A stretch of DNA of 64,000 nucleotides from Anaerocolumna sp. AGMB13025 (GCF_029689925.1 NZ_CP121445.1:5502501-5566500), one strand, 5' to 3'. Numbered from the stretch's first letter, positions 53,935 to 62,893 are shown. Numbers and translations: made by a program. Notes: a model not told the origin generated them from the letters alone.

Positions 53935-54396
53935 TTATAACTGCCTGATTAAATTAGCCATTTCAATGGCAGTAACGGCTGCATCATAGCCTTTATTGCC
54001 TGCTTTGGTGCCTGCCCGCTCTATGGCCTGTTCAATATTATCTGTTGTGAGGACGCCGAATATGACGGGTACTTCGGTTTCCAGGGAAACATGTGCAATT
54101 CCTTTTGTTACTTCGTTGGATACATAGTCAAAATGGGGGGTTGCTCCGCGGATTACAGCGCCAAGGCAGATGACTCCGTCATACTTGTTAGACTTCGCCA
54201 TCTTTTTCGCAATCAAGGGTATCTCAAAAGCTCCCGGCACCCAGGTTATGTCAATTTCTTTTTCCTCCACACCGTGACGCTTTAAGGCATCCAGGGCACC
54301 GCTTACCAGTTTCCCACTGATAAACTCGTTAAACCTTCCTGCTATTATTCCAAATTTCAAGCCCTGTCCGATTAAATTTCCTTCCATTGTTCTCAT
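53935..54396 (-). CDS. ribH: 6,7-dimethyl-8-ribityllumazine synthase
   Basis: 153 residues. Family features: GIIAGRFNEFISGKLVSGAL near 15, WVPGAFEIPLIAKKM near 52, CLGAVIRGATPHFDYVSNEVTKGI near 77 with the catalytic His, and PVIFGVLTTDNIEQAIERAG. Condenses the ribityl-pyrimidine with butanone phosphate; forms icosahedral 60-mers in bacilli. Lies one base after ribBA. Confidence 0.96.
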   Translation of the reverse strand: MRTMEGNLIGQGLKFGIIAGRFNEFISGKLVSGALDALKRHGVEEKEIDITWVPGAFEIPLIAKKMAKSNKYDGVICLGAVIRGATPHFDYVSNEVTKGIAHVSLETEVPVIFGVLTTDNIEQAIERAGTKAGNKGYDAAVTAIEMANLIRQL

Positions 54397-54397
54397 C

Positions 54398-55609
54398 TTA
54401 TTGTTCCTCCTTAAAATTTAACATGTGTCCCATTTTTATTTTTTTCGTACGCAAATAGTATTCATTTCTTTCATTGTGATTCATCTGGATTGGTTTCCGT
54501 TCTATGATTTCTATGCCGTAACCGGATAATCCTTTGATCTTTCTGGGATTATTGGTCAGCAGTTTTACCTTTTTTGCTCCAAGGTCCGCCAGTATCTGGG
54601 CTCCGATGCCATAATCCCTCATATCCTCCGGAAACCCTAAGGCAAGATTGGCTTCCACCGTATCCATGCCCTGATCCTGAAGGGCATAAGCTCTGATTTT
54701 ATTAATGAGGCCGATTCCTCTGCCTTCCTGTCTCATATATAGGAGTATTCCCCTGCCTTCTTCATTGATTTCCTTTAAAGCCTCTGCCAGCTGTTCTCCG
54801 CAGTCGCAGCGCATAGAGCCGAAAGCATCTCCGGTCAGGCATTCTGAATGTACTCTTACCAGTACCGGCTCACCGTCTTCTACGTTTCCCTTTACCAGTG
54901 CAACATGGTGTTCTCCGTTTAAGATATTTTCATAGCCCACCATTTTAAACTCTCCGTATTTGGTAGGAAGTTTTGCCTCTGCGGCCCGTTTTATATAGAT
55001 TTCCGTGTTCCGGCGGTATTGAATTAAATCGGCTATGGTTATGATTTTTAAATTATGTTCTTTTGCATATTCCATAAGTTCGGGGACTCTTGCCATGGTT
55101 CCGTCTTCACTCATAATCTCACAGATGACACCTGCCGGATAAAGCCCGGACAACACTGCTAAGTCTACTGCTGCCTCCGTATGGCCTGCTCGCTTTAATA
55201 CACCGCCTTTTTTGGCTTCTAACGGAAAGACGTGACCGGGCCGTTTAAAGTCATCTTCCTTCGCGGATGGGTCTAAGAATTTTTGAATGGTTTCGGCTCT
55301 TTCTTTAGCGGAAATTCCTGTGGTGGTTTCTTTGGCATCTACGGATACGGTAAAGGCGGTCTGGTGGGATTCCGTGTTCTTTGAAACCATAAGCTGTAAG
55401 TTAAGTTCCTTTAACCGTTCTTCCACCACCGGCATGCAAATCAGTCCTCTGCCGTACTTAGCCATAAAGTTAATATCCTCTGGGGTTACTTTTTCAGCCG
55501 CCATTAAGAGGTCCCCTTCATTTTCCCTGTCTTCATCATCTACTACTATAATCATCTTTCCTGCTTTTATGTCACTGATTGCTTCTTCTATGGTGTTAAA
55601 GATATACAT
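54398..55609 (-). CDS. ribBA: Bifunctional DHBP synthase / GTP cyclohydrolase II
   Basis: 403 residues. RibB part ~1-200: VVDDEDRENEGDLLMAAE, GLICMPV, RPGHVFPLEAKKGGVLKRAGHTEAAVDLA. RibA part ~205-403: VRVHSECLTGDAFGSMRCDCGEQLAEAL with zinc cysteines, RQEGRGIGLINKIRAYALQDQG, and TNNPRKIKGL. Supplies both precursors of riboflavin. It follows ribE by 157 bp, in which nothing is seen. Under the FMN riboswitch. Confidence 0.96.
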   Translation of the reverse strand: MYIFNTIEEAISDIKAGKMIIVVDDEDRENEGDLLMAAEKVTPEDINFMAKYGRGLICMPVVEERLKELNLQLMVSKNTESHQTAFTVSVDAKETTTGISAKERAETIQKFLDPSAKEDDFKRPGHVFPLEAKKGGVLKRAGHTEAAVDLAVLSGLYPAGVICEIMSEDGTMARVPELMEYAKEHNLKIITIADLIQYRRNTEIYIKRAAEAKLPTKYGEFKMVGYENILNGEHHVALVKGNVEDGEPVLVRVHSECLTGDAFGSMRCDCGEQLAEALKEINEEGRGILLYMRQEGRGIGLINKIRAYALQDQGMDTVEANLALGFPEDMRDYGIGAQILADLGAKKVKLLTNNPRKIKGLSGYGIEIIERKPIQMNHNERNEYYLRTKKIKMGHMLNFKEEQ

Positions 55610-55766
55610 AATTTAATTCCTGTATGGCTGTTATAAAACATAATCCTTAGTTAAAATTCCCAAGTTATCTATGTGATGAAATTATTTAACAGCTCCACTG
55701 CCACGATTCGTACTGAAAGAGTTAAGTGTGGCATTCCTTTCTTATTTTATTTTCCTTCAGCAGCTC

Positions 55767-56414
55767 CTAAAGAAAACCATTCCGGCTTAAAAACTCTGTA
55801 TCTATTCCTGATTTTTTATCCGGTTCCTTTACGGCTAGTAATTTTTCTATATATTTCCCAATCATATCACATTCTAAATTAACCTCATCTCCTGCTTTCT
55901 TTTTAAGCAGTGTGGTTAAGTCCCTGGTGTGGGGAATGATGGAGACTTTCAATACCTGTTCATCGATATAGGCTACCGTTAAGCTGACACCATCTATGGC
56001 AATGGATCCTTTATGGACAATGTATTTTAATATTCCAGGCTCTGCCGAGATGGTAATCCAGACCGCATTGTCTTCCCGTTCATATCCGGTAATGATACCC
56101 GTTCCGTCGATATGACCGCTTACCATATGACCACCTAACCGGTCTCCAACCCGCAAAGCTCTTTCTAAATTGACCTTATCTCCGGCAGTTAAATGCCCTA
56201 GATTGCTTCTTCTTAAGGTTTCTGCCATGGCATCCACCGTAAAGCTTCCGGTCGTATATCCGGTAACCGTAAGGCATACCCCATTGGTGCTGATACTGTC
56301 ACCCAATTTTACCTCACCTAGTATTCCCTGTGCTTTGATTATAATTTTAGCTGATTTAACCGACTTTACTATGTTTTGTATTTCACCGATTTCTTCGATC
56401 AGACCGGTAAACAT
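55767..56414 (-). CDS. ribE: Riboflavin synthase, alpha chain
   Basis: 215 residues. Two lumazine-binding barrels: MFTGLIEEIGEI start, SISTNGVCLTVTGYTTGSFTVDAMAETLRRSNL, and second repeat MVSGHIDGTGIITGYERED...SIAIDGVSLTVAYID...HTRDLTTL. Converts lumazine to riboflavin as a trimer. The start overlaps nothing; AGGAGGGG upstream. The gene is between ribD (two bases) and ribBA. Confidence 0.96.
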   Translation of the reverse strand: MFTGLIEEIGEIQNIVKSVKSAKIIIKAQGILGEVKLGDSISTNGVCLTVTGYTTGSFTVDAMAETLRRSNLGHLTAGDKVNLERALRVGDRLGGHMVSGHIDGTGIITGYEREDNAVWITISAEPGILKYIVHKGSIAIDGVSLTVAYIDEQVLKVSIIPHTRDLTTLLKKKAGDEVNLECDMIGKYIEKLLAVKEPDKKSGIDTEFLSRNGFL

Positions 56415-56416
56415 TC

Positions 56417-57517
56417 CTACCCCTCCTTATCTATATATCCTTCTATCATGAGGTCTTCACCAAAGGAATACGTCATTATATCTTTTAAAACAACTGCCTC
56501 CTTCATAAGCTGCCAGCCGGCTCCGCCTACAGGGGTTTTTGCCTGGCTGCCTCCAATTAGCTTGGGTGCTATAAAGATATTTACTTTATCTACAAGTCCT
56601 GCTTCAAGGGCTGAATAATTCAGCTCACTGCCGCCCTCTAACAAAATGCTGTCAATCTCCATTTCTCCAAGGGCTTTCATAAGAAATGTAAGATCGACTC
56701 TGCCGTCTTTGGTGGGAGTCTTTATAATTCTGACTCCTTTTTCCCTGAGCTTATTTAATTTGTCCTCTTTGGCCTTTTCTGTTACTGCCAGGATGGTTTC
56801 TGCTTTGGAGGCTACCTTTATCACATTAGCAGTAAGAGGGAGTCTGGCACTGCTGTCTACGATAATACGGTGAGGGTCCCTGCCTTCTCTGTCCTTTAAA
56901 CGTGTGGTCAGATAAGGGTCGTCTTTTAATACCGTACCAATTCCAGCCATAATCCCGGAAACCCGGTGTCTTAAACCGTGGACATACTGCCTGGAGGCTT
57001 CCCCGGTAATCCATTTGGAATCTCCCGTCACTGCTGCTGTTTTTCCATCCAGGGTCATGGCAGCTTTTAGAATGCAAAAAGGCGTATTAGTAGTGATGTA
57101 CTTAATAAATATTTCATTCAGCTTTCTGCTTTCTTCCTCCAGCACTCCGGTGATTACTTCGATTCCTGCCTCCCGTAACAGTTGTATTCCCCTTCCTGAG
57201 ACTTTGGGATTGGGATCTTTTAATGCTACCACAACTTTTTTGATTCCTTTTTTTATTATCGCCTCCGCGCAGGGAGGTGTCTTACCGTAATGGGAGCAGG
57301 GTTCCAGGGTAACATACATCTTGGCCCCTGTTACATCTTCTGTCCCCTGATTAAATGCATTTATCTCTGCATGAGGACCGCCAAAAAATTCATGATATCC
57401 TTCTCCGATGATCCTCCCGTCTTTTACTATGACTGCTCCTACCAGAGGATTTGGTCTGGTATATCCGATACCTTTTTGGGCTAATTCCAATGCCCGTTTC
57501 ATGTATTTTTCATCCAT
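56417..57517 (-). CDS. ribD: Bifunctional pyrimidine deaminase / reductase
   Basis: 366 residues. N-terminal deaminase ~1-145: NPLVGAVIVKDG, GGPHAEINAF, VTLEPCSHYGKTPPCAEAII with zinc ligands His and two Cys. C-terminal reductase ~150-366: FCILKAAMTLDGKTAAVTGDSKWITG, GIGTVLKDDPYLTTR, LLEGGSELNYSALEAGLVDKV. Catalyses the second and third steps. First gene of the operon behind the riboswitch. Confidence 0.96.
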   Translation of the reverse strand: MDEKYMKRALELAQKGIGYTRPNPLVGAVIVKDGRIIGEGYHEFFGGPHAEINAFNQGTEDVTGAKMYVTLEPCSHYGKTPPCAEAIIKKGIKKVVVALKDPNPKVSGRGIQLLREAGIEVITGVLEEESRKLNEIFIKYITTNTPFCILKAAMTLDGKTAAVTGDSKWITGEASRQYVHGLRHRVSGIMAGIGTVLKDDPYLTTRLKDREGRDPHRIIVDSSARLPLTANVIKVASKAETILAVTEKAKEDKLNKLREKGVRIIKTPTKDGRVDLTFLMKALGEMEIDSILLEGGSELNYSALEAGLVDKVNIFIAPKLIGGSQAKTPVGGAGWQLMKEAVVLKDIMTYSFGEDLMIEGYIDKEG

Positions 57518-57576
57518 TTGTCTGTACCTCTGTGTTTATTGTTACCAAATACTTATAAACCTTTCACTATTTGAGA

Positions 57577-57622
57577 GAAAAAACTGCGAAGTCTGATTAT
57601 CAGACTTTGGCGCCGTCGCAGT
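57577..57622 (-). terminator. Second hairpin of the rib leader, terminator-like
   Basis: ACTGCGA / TCGCAGT outer strands and AAGTCTGAT / ATCAGACTT inner stem, followed by six T on the minus strand. It stands directly after the first terminator and before ribD, so either tandem terminators or a backup. Confidence 0.7.
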
Positions 57623-57653
57623 AAAAAAATTAAGCCCTGAATATTCAGGGCTT
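57622..57653 (-). terminator. First terminator of the rib leader (riboswitch expression platform)
   Basis: AAGCCCTGAAT / ATTCAGGGCTT 11-pair perfect stem, then seven T. Lies about 100 nt after the FMN aptamer. CCCTG is shared with the aptamer's P1 strand, giving a plausible switch. Confidence 0.8.
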
Positions 57654-57750
57654 ATAAGCATTATGGATAGATCTACTAAGATTTATTCTTAAATATTGTA
57701 CTTATTGTTAATTACAATATTTATTTTGATCTTTTATGGTTTCTATCGAA

Positions 57751-57857
57751 TCTTCTTTCATCCAGACTTTACTGTCGGCTTCGGAGTTTAACCGAATCTG
57801 CCTTACGGCTCGCGGGCTATACCGCCGGTAGGGAATTACACCCTGCCCTGAAGATAT
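57751..57857 (-). promoter_or_regulatory. FMN riboswitch (RFN element)
   Basis: Minus-strand blocks in order: TCTTCAGGGCAGGGTG, ATTCCCTACCGGCGGTA, AGCCCGCGAGCC, GATTCGGTTAAACTCCGAAG, CCGACAGTAAAGTCTGGATG, AAAGAAGA. These are the conserved core of the RFN aptamer with P1 pairing TCTTC / GAAGA. FMN binding should favour the terminator and switch off ribDE-BA-H. Confidence 0.97.
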
Positions 57858-57913
57858 ATTCAGTTTTTATTTTTTCTTAATATAGCATTACTTGATTTGT
57901 TTGTCAAGCGGTT

Positions 57914-57957
57914 TCGGGATTTCAATCACGGGAGTCTCGGGATTTCAATCACGGGAG
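57914..57957. repeat. 21-bp direct repeat, two copies
   Basis: TCGGGATTTCAATCACGGGA at 57914 and 57937, period 23, a few tens of bases before the large palindrome. Confidence 0.8.
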
Positions 57958-57988
57958 GTGTTTGACGGGAGATTTTATAAAGGGGGGC

Positions 57989-58198
57989 GGCAGTATCCCG
58001 GCAGGCTTGCAATTTTTTTGTAGGGAAAGAACCCTCCTGGCACTAAGACTTGGTGAACTGCTTAAAGCAGGAGGAAATGAGCAAAACTCACTTCGTTCAG
58101 ACAGTTGCTCTTTTCCTCCTTGACGCAGTTCATCAAGTCTAAGTGCCAGGAGGAACCTTTCCGATACAAAAAAATTGCAAGCCTGCCGGGATACTGCC
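57989..58198. repeat. 210-bp imperfect palindrome (fold-back element)
   Basis: Arms of about 90 bp: GGCAGTATCCCGGCAGGC starts the left arm and its complement ends the right arm. Other paired blocks: TTGCAATTTTTTTGTA, CCTCCTGGCACT, AGACTTG, TGAACTGC, AGGAGGAAA and GAGCAA. Central ~15 bp unpaired (CACTTCGTTCAGAC). No gene inside. Size and form resemble a MITE or long transcript-ending hairpin. Lies between the rib riboswitch and a short gene, upstream of both. Confidence 0.93.
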
Positions 58199-58262
58199 TA
58201 AGTCTTTGGGATTATCTTTTTCTTCATTAGGCTGACCGCTTTTCTCTTATATTACGGGCTGT

Positions 58263-58727
58263 TTAATTTTTGTAGGTGACTGATCCGTCTTTAAAGGATA
58301 TATAGATACTCTTTCCTTGATTGTTTGTAATATACCAGTAAAGCGTATCTATTAATTCACTCTTATTTGAGAAGGAGTCTTTTATATAAAAATCCAGAGG
58401 GGTAGTTGGAAATCCTTTCTCTTCTGCAATTTTCTGAGCACCTTCTATATCGACACCTTCCTCAGCATAAAGAGTAAATACACCCTTGCCAGTAACTGTA
58501 ATAATATATTTCTTTTTATTCGTTTTTTTATCTAAGCCTTCATATAAATGAATATTCTTTTTTTGCATAACTATATTAACACTTATGTTATACTCTTTCT
58601 CTATTGTCTGTTTCGTATTTGATGTATTACTTAAAAAGTAGTATAAAAATTGTATCCTCTCATAATTTATTATGCCTAAAAAAATAACAGTTGCTATAAT
58701 TGTAATAATTATCCTTTTCTTTTTCAT
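58263..58727 (-). CDS. Small membrane-anchored protein of unknown function
   Basis: 154 residues. Basic start and a single helix (~6-22) act as signal anchor, then a ~125-residue outside part with many Lys and Tyr (KKNIHLYEGLDKKTNKKKYIITVTGKGVFTLYAEEG...). The latter half could be a small PepSY- or YxeA-like beta domain; I cannot assign it. Last residues (FKDGSVTYKN) lie 64 bp from the large palindrome. Lower GC than neighbours. Confidence 0.65.
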   Translation of the reverse strand: MKKKRIIITIIATVIFLGIINYERIQFLYYFLSNTSNTKQTIEKEYNISVNIVMQKKNIHLYEGLDKKTNKKKYIITVTGKGVFTLYAEEGVDIEGAQKIAEEKGFPTTPLDFYIKDSFSNKSELIDTLYWYITNNQGKSIYISFKDGSVTYKN

Positions 58728-59444
58728 AGTCTTTATCCGCTCAATCTTATTTTTTATATGGCTGAATCAAATATATCTTTCAGAACATTCTGTGTCATTA
58801 TCATAGTTTCATAATCTATAAATATCGGCTGGGTTCATAAATCGTGAATTGCATAATACTATATATCATCTATGTCTATTCTGTACCCAACTAAGCTAAC
58901 ACTAACATAGTGGAATCCATATTGTCCACCATATCCATTCTTATTTTTATATAAAATAGTTCCAGAAAGTATTGTTTACTTGACTTAGTAAAATAGCCTG
59001 CTAAGCTAAATCTGTTGAATACCCCTATAGCAATCCTGCTGTTTGACAAAATCACTGGAATATTTTTACATATTAATTTATTACATCTTTACTTTTTCTT
59101 TATCAATATACCATATAAAAACAGGATAAATGACACAATTATTCAGTGGTTAATAAAATTAAAATCTCTCTATATTTTCGATACCTCAGATGATTGCTTG
59201 TCTGTTAGGTATAGAACATGAGTAATACATAATTATAACATAAATCTGTATAAATTGCATCAAAACTGACATATCATTCAAGGTAAAAATCTATAACTAA
59301 TAGCTAAATAAATAGAAAGTCATACCATTTTGCAGCGCCTACATCTGTCCCTGCATTTCACAATTGAAGTTCTACTTTCATCTGCAGCACACGCTTTTAA
59401 TTTTCCTGCATAAATTAATACATAACATAGAAAGGGGAATTTAT
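58728..59444. other. AT-rich spacer, no gene seen
   Basis: About 700 bp. A possible 68-codon frame at 59015 lacks a ribosome site and similarity to anything I know. No hairpin with T-run noticed. Confidence 0.5.
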
Positions 59445-60230
59445 TTGCAGGACGATCAATTTATTCATGAGTATAGTAACCAGCAGCCCTCTGATTCTGA
59501 TATAAAATTTACCCAGCAGCTGCCAAGGGATAATCAACCCCCTATGGGTGGTAACAGACCGCCTATGGGCGGGAATCAGCCTCCTATGGGCGGTGGCAGA
59601 CCTCCTATGGGTGGGAATCAGCCTCCTATGGGTGGTAACAGACCTCCTATGGGTGGGAATCAGCCTCCTATGGGCGGTGGCAGACCTCCTATGGGTGGGA
59701 ATCAGCCTCCCATCGGCGGCGGCAGACCTCCTATGGGTGGGAATCAGCCTCCTATGGGCGGCGGCAGACCTCCTATGGGTGGGAATCAGCCTCCTATGGG
59801 CGGTGGCAGACCTCCTATGGGTGGGAATCAGCCTCCCATCGGCGGTGGCAGACCTCCTATGGGTGGGAATCAGCCTCCCATCGGCGGGAGACCGCCATTT
59901 AATCCTCCTCCACCGCCATTTAATCCTCCGCCGCCTCCATTTACCCCTCCTCCTTTTAATCCTCCGGGAGAGGATGGACAGCAGCCCCCTGCACCTAGGT
60001 CGGCACCACCTACTTTTACGCCGAGTATACCGCAAAGACAGGACGGAGCAAGAGGTATTCGCAATTGTCTATACAGAAATACCTTTATCTGGCTGAACAA
60101 CGGCAACAGTTTCTGGTTCTTTCCGACCTTTGTCGGGAGGCAGGCAGTTGCCGGATTTAGGTGGCGAGGCTTTGGCTGGACGTTCCAAAGAATTAATTTA
60201 GAACGCATTCGTTCCTTCCAGTGTTTCTAG
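59445..60230 (+). CDS. PPMGG-repeat protein with conserved C-terminal domain
   Basis: About 261 residues from the TTG at 59445, chosen because AAAGGGG lies seven bases upstream; longer frames to 59364 have no site. Residues ~30-145 are about 17 heptads alternating Q/R-PPMGG-N/G, then a Pro/Phe run (PPFNPPPPPFNPP). The C-terminal ~60 residues (GIRNCLYRNTFIWLNNGNSFWFFP...GFRWRGFGWTFQRI) are a compact aromatic-rich domain I have seen in clostridial proteins of unknown function. No signal peptide. Possibly a spore-coat or surface matrix protein; inference only. The 21-bp DNA repeats are prone to length change. Confidence 0.78.
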   Translation: MQDDQFIHEYSNQQPSDSDIKFTQQLPRDNQPPMGGNRPPMGGNQPPMGGGRPPMGGNQPPMGGNRPPMGGNQPPMGGGRPPMGGNQPPIGGGRPPMGGNQPPMGGGRPPMGGNQPPMGGGRPPMGGNQPPIGGGRPPMGGNQPPIGGRPPFNPPPPPFNPPPPPFTPPPFNPPGEDGQQPPAPRSAPPTFTPSIPQRQDGARGIRNCLYRNTFIWLNNGNSFWFFPTFVGRQAVAGFRWRGFGWTFQRINLERIRSFQCF

Positions 60231-60236
60231 CCGGCT

Positions 60237-60292
60237 AAAAAAGGTACTGCCCAATTAAAGTTAGCTTAATTGTGGCAGCACCTTTTATTTTT
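60237..60292. terminator. Bidirectional terminator between the repeat protein and the ABC exporter
   Basis: AAAAAAGGTACTGCC / GGCAGCACCTTTT stem with inner AATTAA / TTAATT, T-runs on both sides, for two convergent genes. Confidence 0.85.
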
Positions 60293-60312
60293 AACCAGCA
60301 GTCAGAACTTCT

Positions 60313-61122
60313 TTAACTGCTTGAGCTTTTGTAATTCCTTAATCCTACCTTCCAAATCCCATAGGCGATACCGGTAAATAAAATTACGATAACAACCCCA
60401 TATAAAATTCCGGAAAGTGATATGGTTTTCATCAGAAACTGAGTTGGTATGGTAGCCATAAGTCCATAAGGCAGTATAAAGTAAAACAGTACTTTAAAGG
60501 CTCCTTTAAATAAAACTCCCGGTACCTTCATACAAAGTTCTAAAAGCTCTTCTGTACGGGTTATATTGGTTCCTGATATGACAAAGAAAGGAATACATCT
60601 TAAAATCAGTTGGATATCATACCATAACAGTGTCATGAGTGCTACTAAACCCGCATAGCCAATTCCCTGAGGTAAGGTTATTGACACTTTACTTAGGGAA
60701 ATACCATATAGTATGATTCCGATACTTACAAAGATCAACGGAACCGAACCCGGATTGACATTTTCAAAGGTTAAACGAAACAGAGGGCTGACCGGTTTTG
60801 TCAGATAATGATCCAGTCCCCCATTTTTAATTTTATCCGGCAGGTCATTAATTCCAAAAAAGAAAATAATCATATTTAAGGCATTGATTAAGGAAAAGGT
60901 TCCGATAAAAATCATCATTTCCCCTTTTGACCACCCTCCAATGGTATCTACCTGAGAATAAATTGCCTGAAACAGTAAAAGTTGTATAAAAAATACTGTC
61001 CCGTCAACGAAAAATGCTCCAAAAAATGATAACCGGAATACCATCATGTGGGATAACTTCATTTTGATCAATGATTTAACAAACCGTAGATTCTTCATAT
61101 TCCCTAACCGCAGATTCTTCAT
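60313..61122 (-). CDS. ABC-2 type permease (CmpB/DUF990-like), second subunit
   Basis: 269 residues, six membrane helices. Similar in build to its neighbour; pattern FIGTFSLINALNMIIFFFGINDLPDKIKNGGLDHYLTKPVSPLFRL (~88-130) is typical for ABC_trans_CmpB proteins. Starts with ATGA overlap to the previous gene. The first 24 bp of the gene are tandemly duplicated (MKNLRLGN then MKNLRFVK), giving two possible start codons. Forms a heterodimer channel with the neighbour. Confidence 0.85.
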   Translation of the reverse strand: MKNLRLGNMKNLRFVKSLIKMKLSHMMVFRLSFFGAFFVDGTVFFIQLLLFQAIYSQVDTIGGWSKGEMMIFIGTFSLINALNMIIFFFGINDLPDKIKNGGLDHYLTKPVSPLFRLTFENVNPGSVPLIFVSIGIILYGISLSKVSITLPQGIGYAGLVALMTLLWYDIQLILRCIPFFVISGTNITRTEELLELCMKVPGVLFKGAFKVLFYFILPYGLMATIPTQFLMKTISLSGILYGVVIVILFTGIAYGIWKVGLRNYKSSSS

Positions 61123-61910
61123 ATTCCCACCCCGTCATATCTGACTCTCAGTCTGTTGTAAGTAACATAATTCAGCAGCATAAATGCTATGATCCACCCA
61201 GTCAGGACAAGCAATCCTAACATTCCTTCTCCGGTATTTCGACCGATTAAGAGCATGGAAGGCAGATAAGTGACATAATAAAAAGGGAAAAAACGCATAA
61301 CAAAATTTATCCCCTCTGGAAGTAAGGACAGCGGCAGCATGGTACCGGTTACAAAGGCTACCAGATTATTTTTAATTATTAAAAATAGCTGGATATCCTG
61401 AAACTGAAAGGTTAAAATTCCAAGAAAATAATTCAATTGTACCATAAATAGCAGACCTAAGAGAATCATGCATAGGCTAAGCAGTATTATGCCTGGATTT
61501 AAAGTGACGACAAATCGGATTCGAAAGAGAAAAACCCACACCACTGCTGCAATCAGGTTAAATAAGCCATAAAAAGTAGCCGCACCCCAGGTTTGTGCAA
61601 GAAAATATGTTTGAATATTAACGGGTACCACCATATATTTTGAGAAGCTGCCTTCTCTGATTCTGGCGCTGATCTCCCCGCTTACTCCATCTGACATTTC
61701 CATCTGGGCTAAAAAGGAACTTATGATATAGTAGGATAACATGGAATGAAAAGAAAAACCGGCTACCGATTCCCGTTGACCAAATATGGTTCCCCAAATA
61801 ATATAGGCAAATAAGATCTTTATTATAGTAAATACCATATTAAAGCCAATCTCAAATCGAAAGGCAAGCTGTGCTTTATAAGTAATTTTAGCAACTTCTA
61901 GATACTTCAC
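61119..61910 (-). CDS. ABC-2 type permease (CmpB/DUF990-like), first subunit
   Basis: 263 residues, six membrane helices. SEDGVSGEISARIREGSFSKYMVVP-type segment (here MSDGVSGEISARIREGSFSK, ~73-92) and FPFYYVTYLPSMLLIGR (~210-228) match the family. Overlaps the ATPase gene by four bases. Exporter of unknown cargo (drugs or lipids are proposed in related systems). Confidence 0.87.
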   Translation of the reverse strand: MKYLEVAKITYKAQLAFRFEIGFNMVFTIIKILFAYIIWGTIFGQRESVAGFSFHSMLSYYIISSFLAQMEMSDGVSGEISARIREGSFSKYMVVPVNIQTYFLAQTWGAATFYGLFNLIAAVVWVFLFRIRFVVTLNPGIILLSLCMILLGLLFMVQLNYFLGILTFQFQDIQLFLIIKNNLVAFVTGTMLPLSLLPEGINFVMRFFPFYYVTYLPSMLLIGRNTGEGMLGLLVLTGWIIAFMLLNYVTYNRLRVRYDGVGI

Positions 61911-62893
61911 CCTATCACCTCATCTCTGTTTGCATAGATTTTTTCGACTACCTTGCCGATCTCATCTTCTTCGATGGTTACATCATTTATTTCATATTTG
62001 CCAAGAAACTCTTTTAGTATTTTTTGTACTTCTCCTTTTGGAGTCATAAATGAAATTTTATACGGACCCTCCTCTAAAATTTCATAGGTTTTTGGCAGTA
62101 CAGCACAGGTTTTATGTTCAAAGGAGATGGTTACTTTTTTATGGGTCTGGTATTTATCAAATAATGCACCGGTCTCACCATCATAAAGCTTTAGTCCATC
62201 ATTTACCACCACACACCGCCTACACAGACTTTTTATATCCTCCATGTAATGGGAGGTAAGTATAATGGTAGTTCCTTTTTCTTCATTTACTTCTTTCAAA
62301 AAACTTCTTATCTGTTTTTGCGCTACCGCATCCAGACCAATGGTGGGTTCATCCAAAAACAGTACCTTGGGATTATGCAGCAGAGCAACAATCAGTTCCA
62401 TCTTCATACGTTCTCCAAGGGATAAGGTACGTACCTGGACATCCAGGTATTCGGCTACACAAAACAGGCTGATAAAATAATCGAGATTTTTTTTATATTC
62501 CTCGTCTGATATCCCATAGAGCTCTTTAAATAATAAAAATGTATCAGCCGCTGTTAATTCGAAAAAGAGCTGGCTTTTTTGTCCCATTACCACGGCATAC
62601 TGTCTTTTAAACGAGTTCTCCAGCTTATTCGGGTAATATCCCAACACGGATATTTCACCGGAGGTTGGAGCTATGATTCCGGTAAGCATCTTAACTAAAG
62701 TAGTTTTACCAGCTCCATTTGGACCGATCAGTCCCACGAATTCTCCTTCCCCGATGGATAAATTAAAACCTGATATTGCATCTTTGGTTATATATTCCCG
62801 TTTAAAAAGGCTTTTGACACTCCCCTTTAATCCGGCATCCTTTTTATAACGTTTATAGGATTTTGTCAATTGATTTGTAGTTATTACATTCAT
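61907..62893 (-). CDS. ABC transporter ATP-binding protein of the ABC-2 exporter
   Basis: About 328 residues from the ATG at 62893. Walker A GPNGAGKTT near 62, Q-loop VVMGQKSQLFFEL, signature LSLGERMKMEL near 157, Walker B VLFLDEPTIGLD, switch His ILTSHYMED. C-terminal ~100-residue extension common in exporters of this group. The frame continues upstream without stop for 24 codons into a family L repeat (start possible at 62965), so an N-terminally extended form is conceivable. Followed by two permeases with four-base overlaps. Confidence 0.9.
   Translation of the reverse strand: MNVITTNQLTKSYKRYKKDAGLKGSVKSLFKREYITKDAISGFNLSIGEGEFVGLIGPNGAGKTTLVKMLTGIIAPTSGEISVLGYYPNKLENSFKRQYAVVMGQKSQLFFELTAADTFLLFKELYGISDEEYKKNLDYFISLFCVAEYLDVQVRTLSLGERMKMELIVALLHNPKVLFLDEPTIGLDAVAQKQIRSFLKEVNEEKGTTIILTSHYMEDIKSLCRRCVVVNDGLKLYDGETGALFDKYQTHKKVTISFEHKTCAVLPKTYEILEEGPYKISFMTPKGEVQKILKEFLGKYEINDVTIEEDEIGKVVEKIYANRDEVIG

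Noticed and set aside
59415..60035. 206-codon Arg-rich frame on the minus strand and 182-codon frame on the plus strand over the PPMGG repeats
   Set aside because: Shadows created by the 21-bp repeats; no ribosome sites, and the TTG-start frame has an ideal one and a conserved C-terminal domain.
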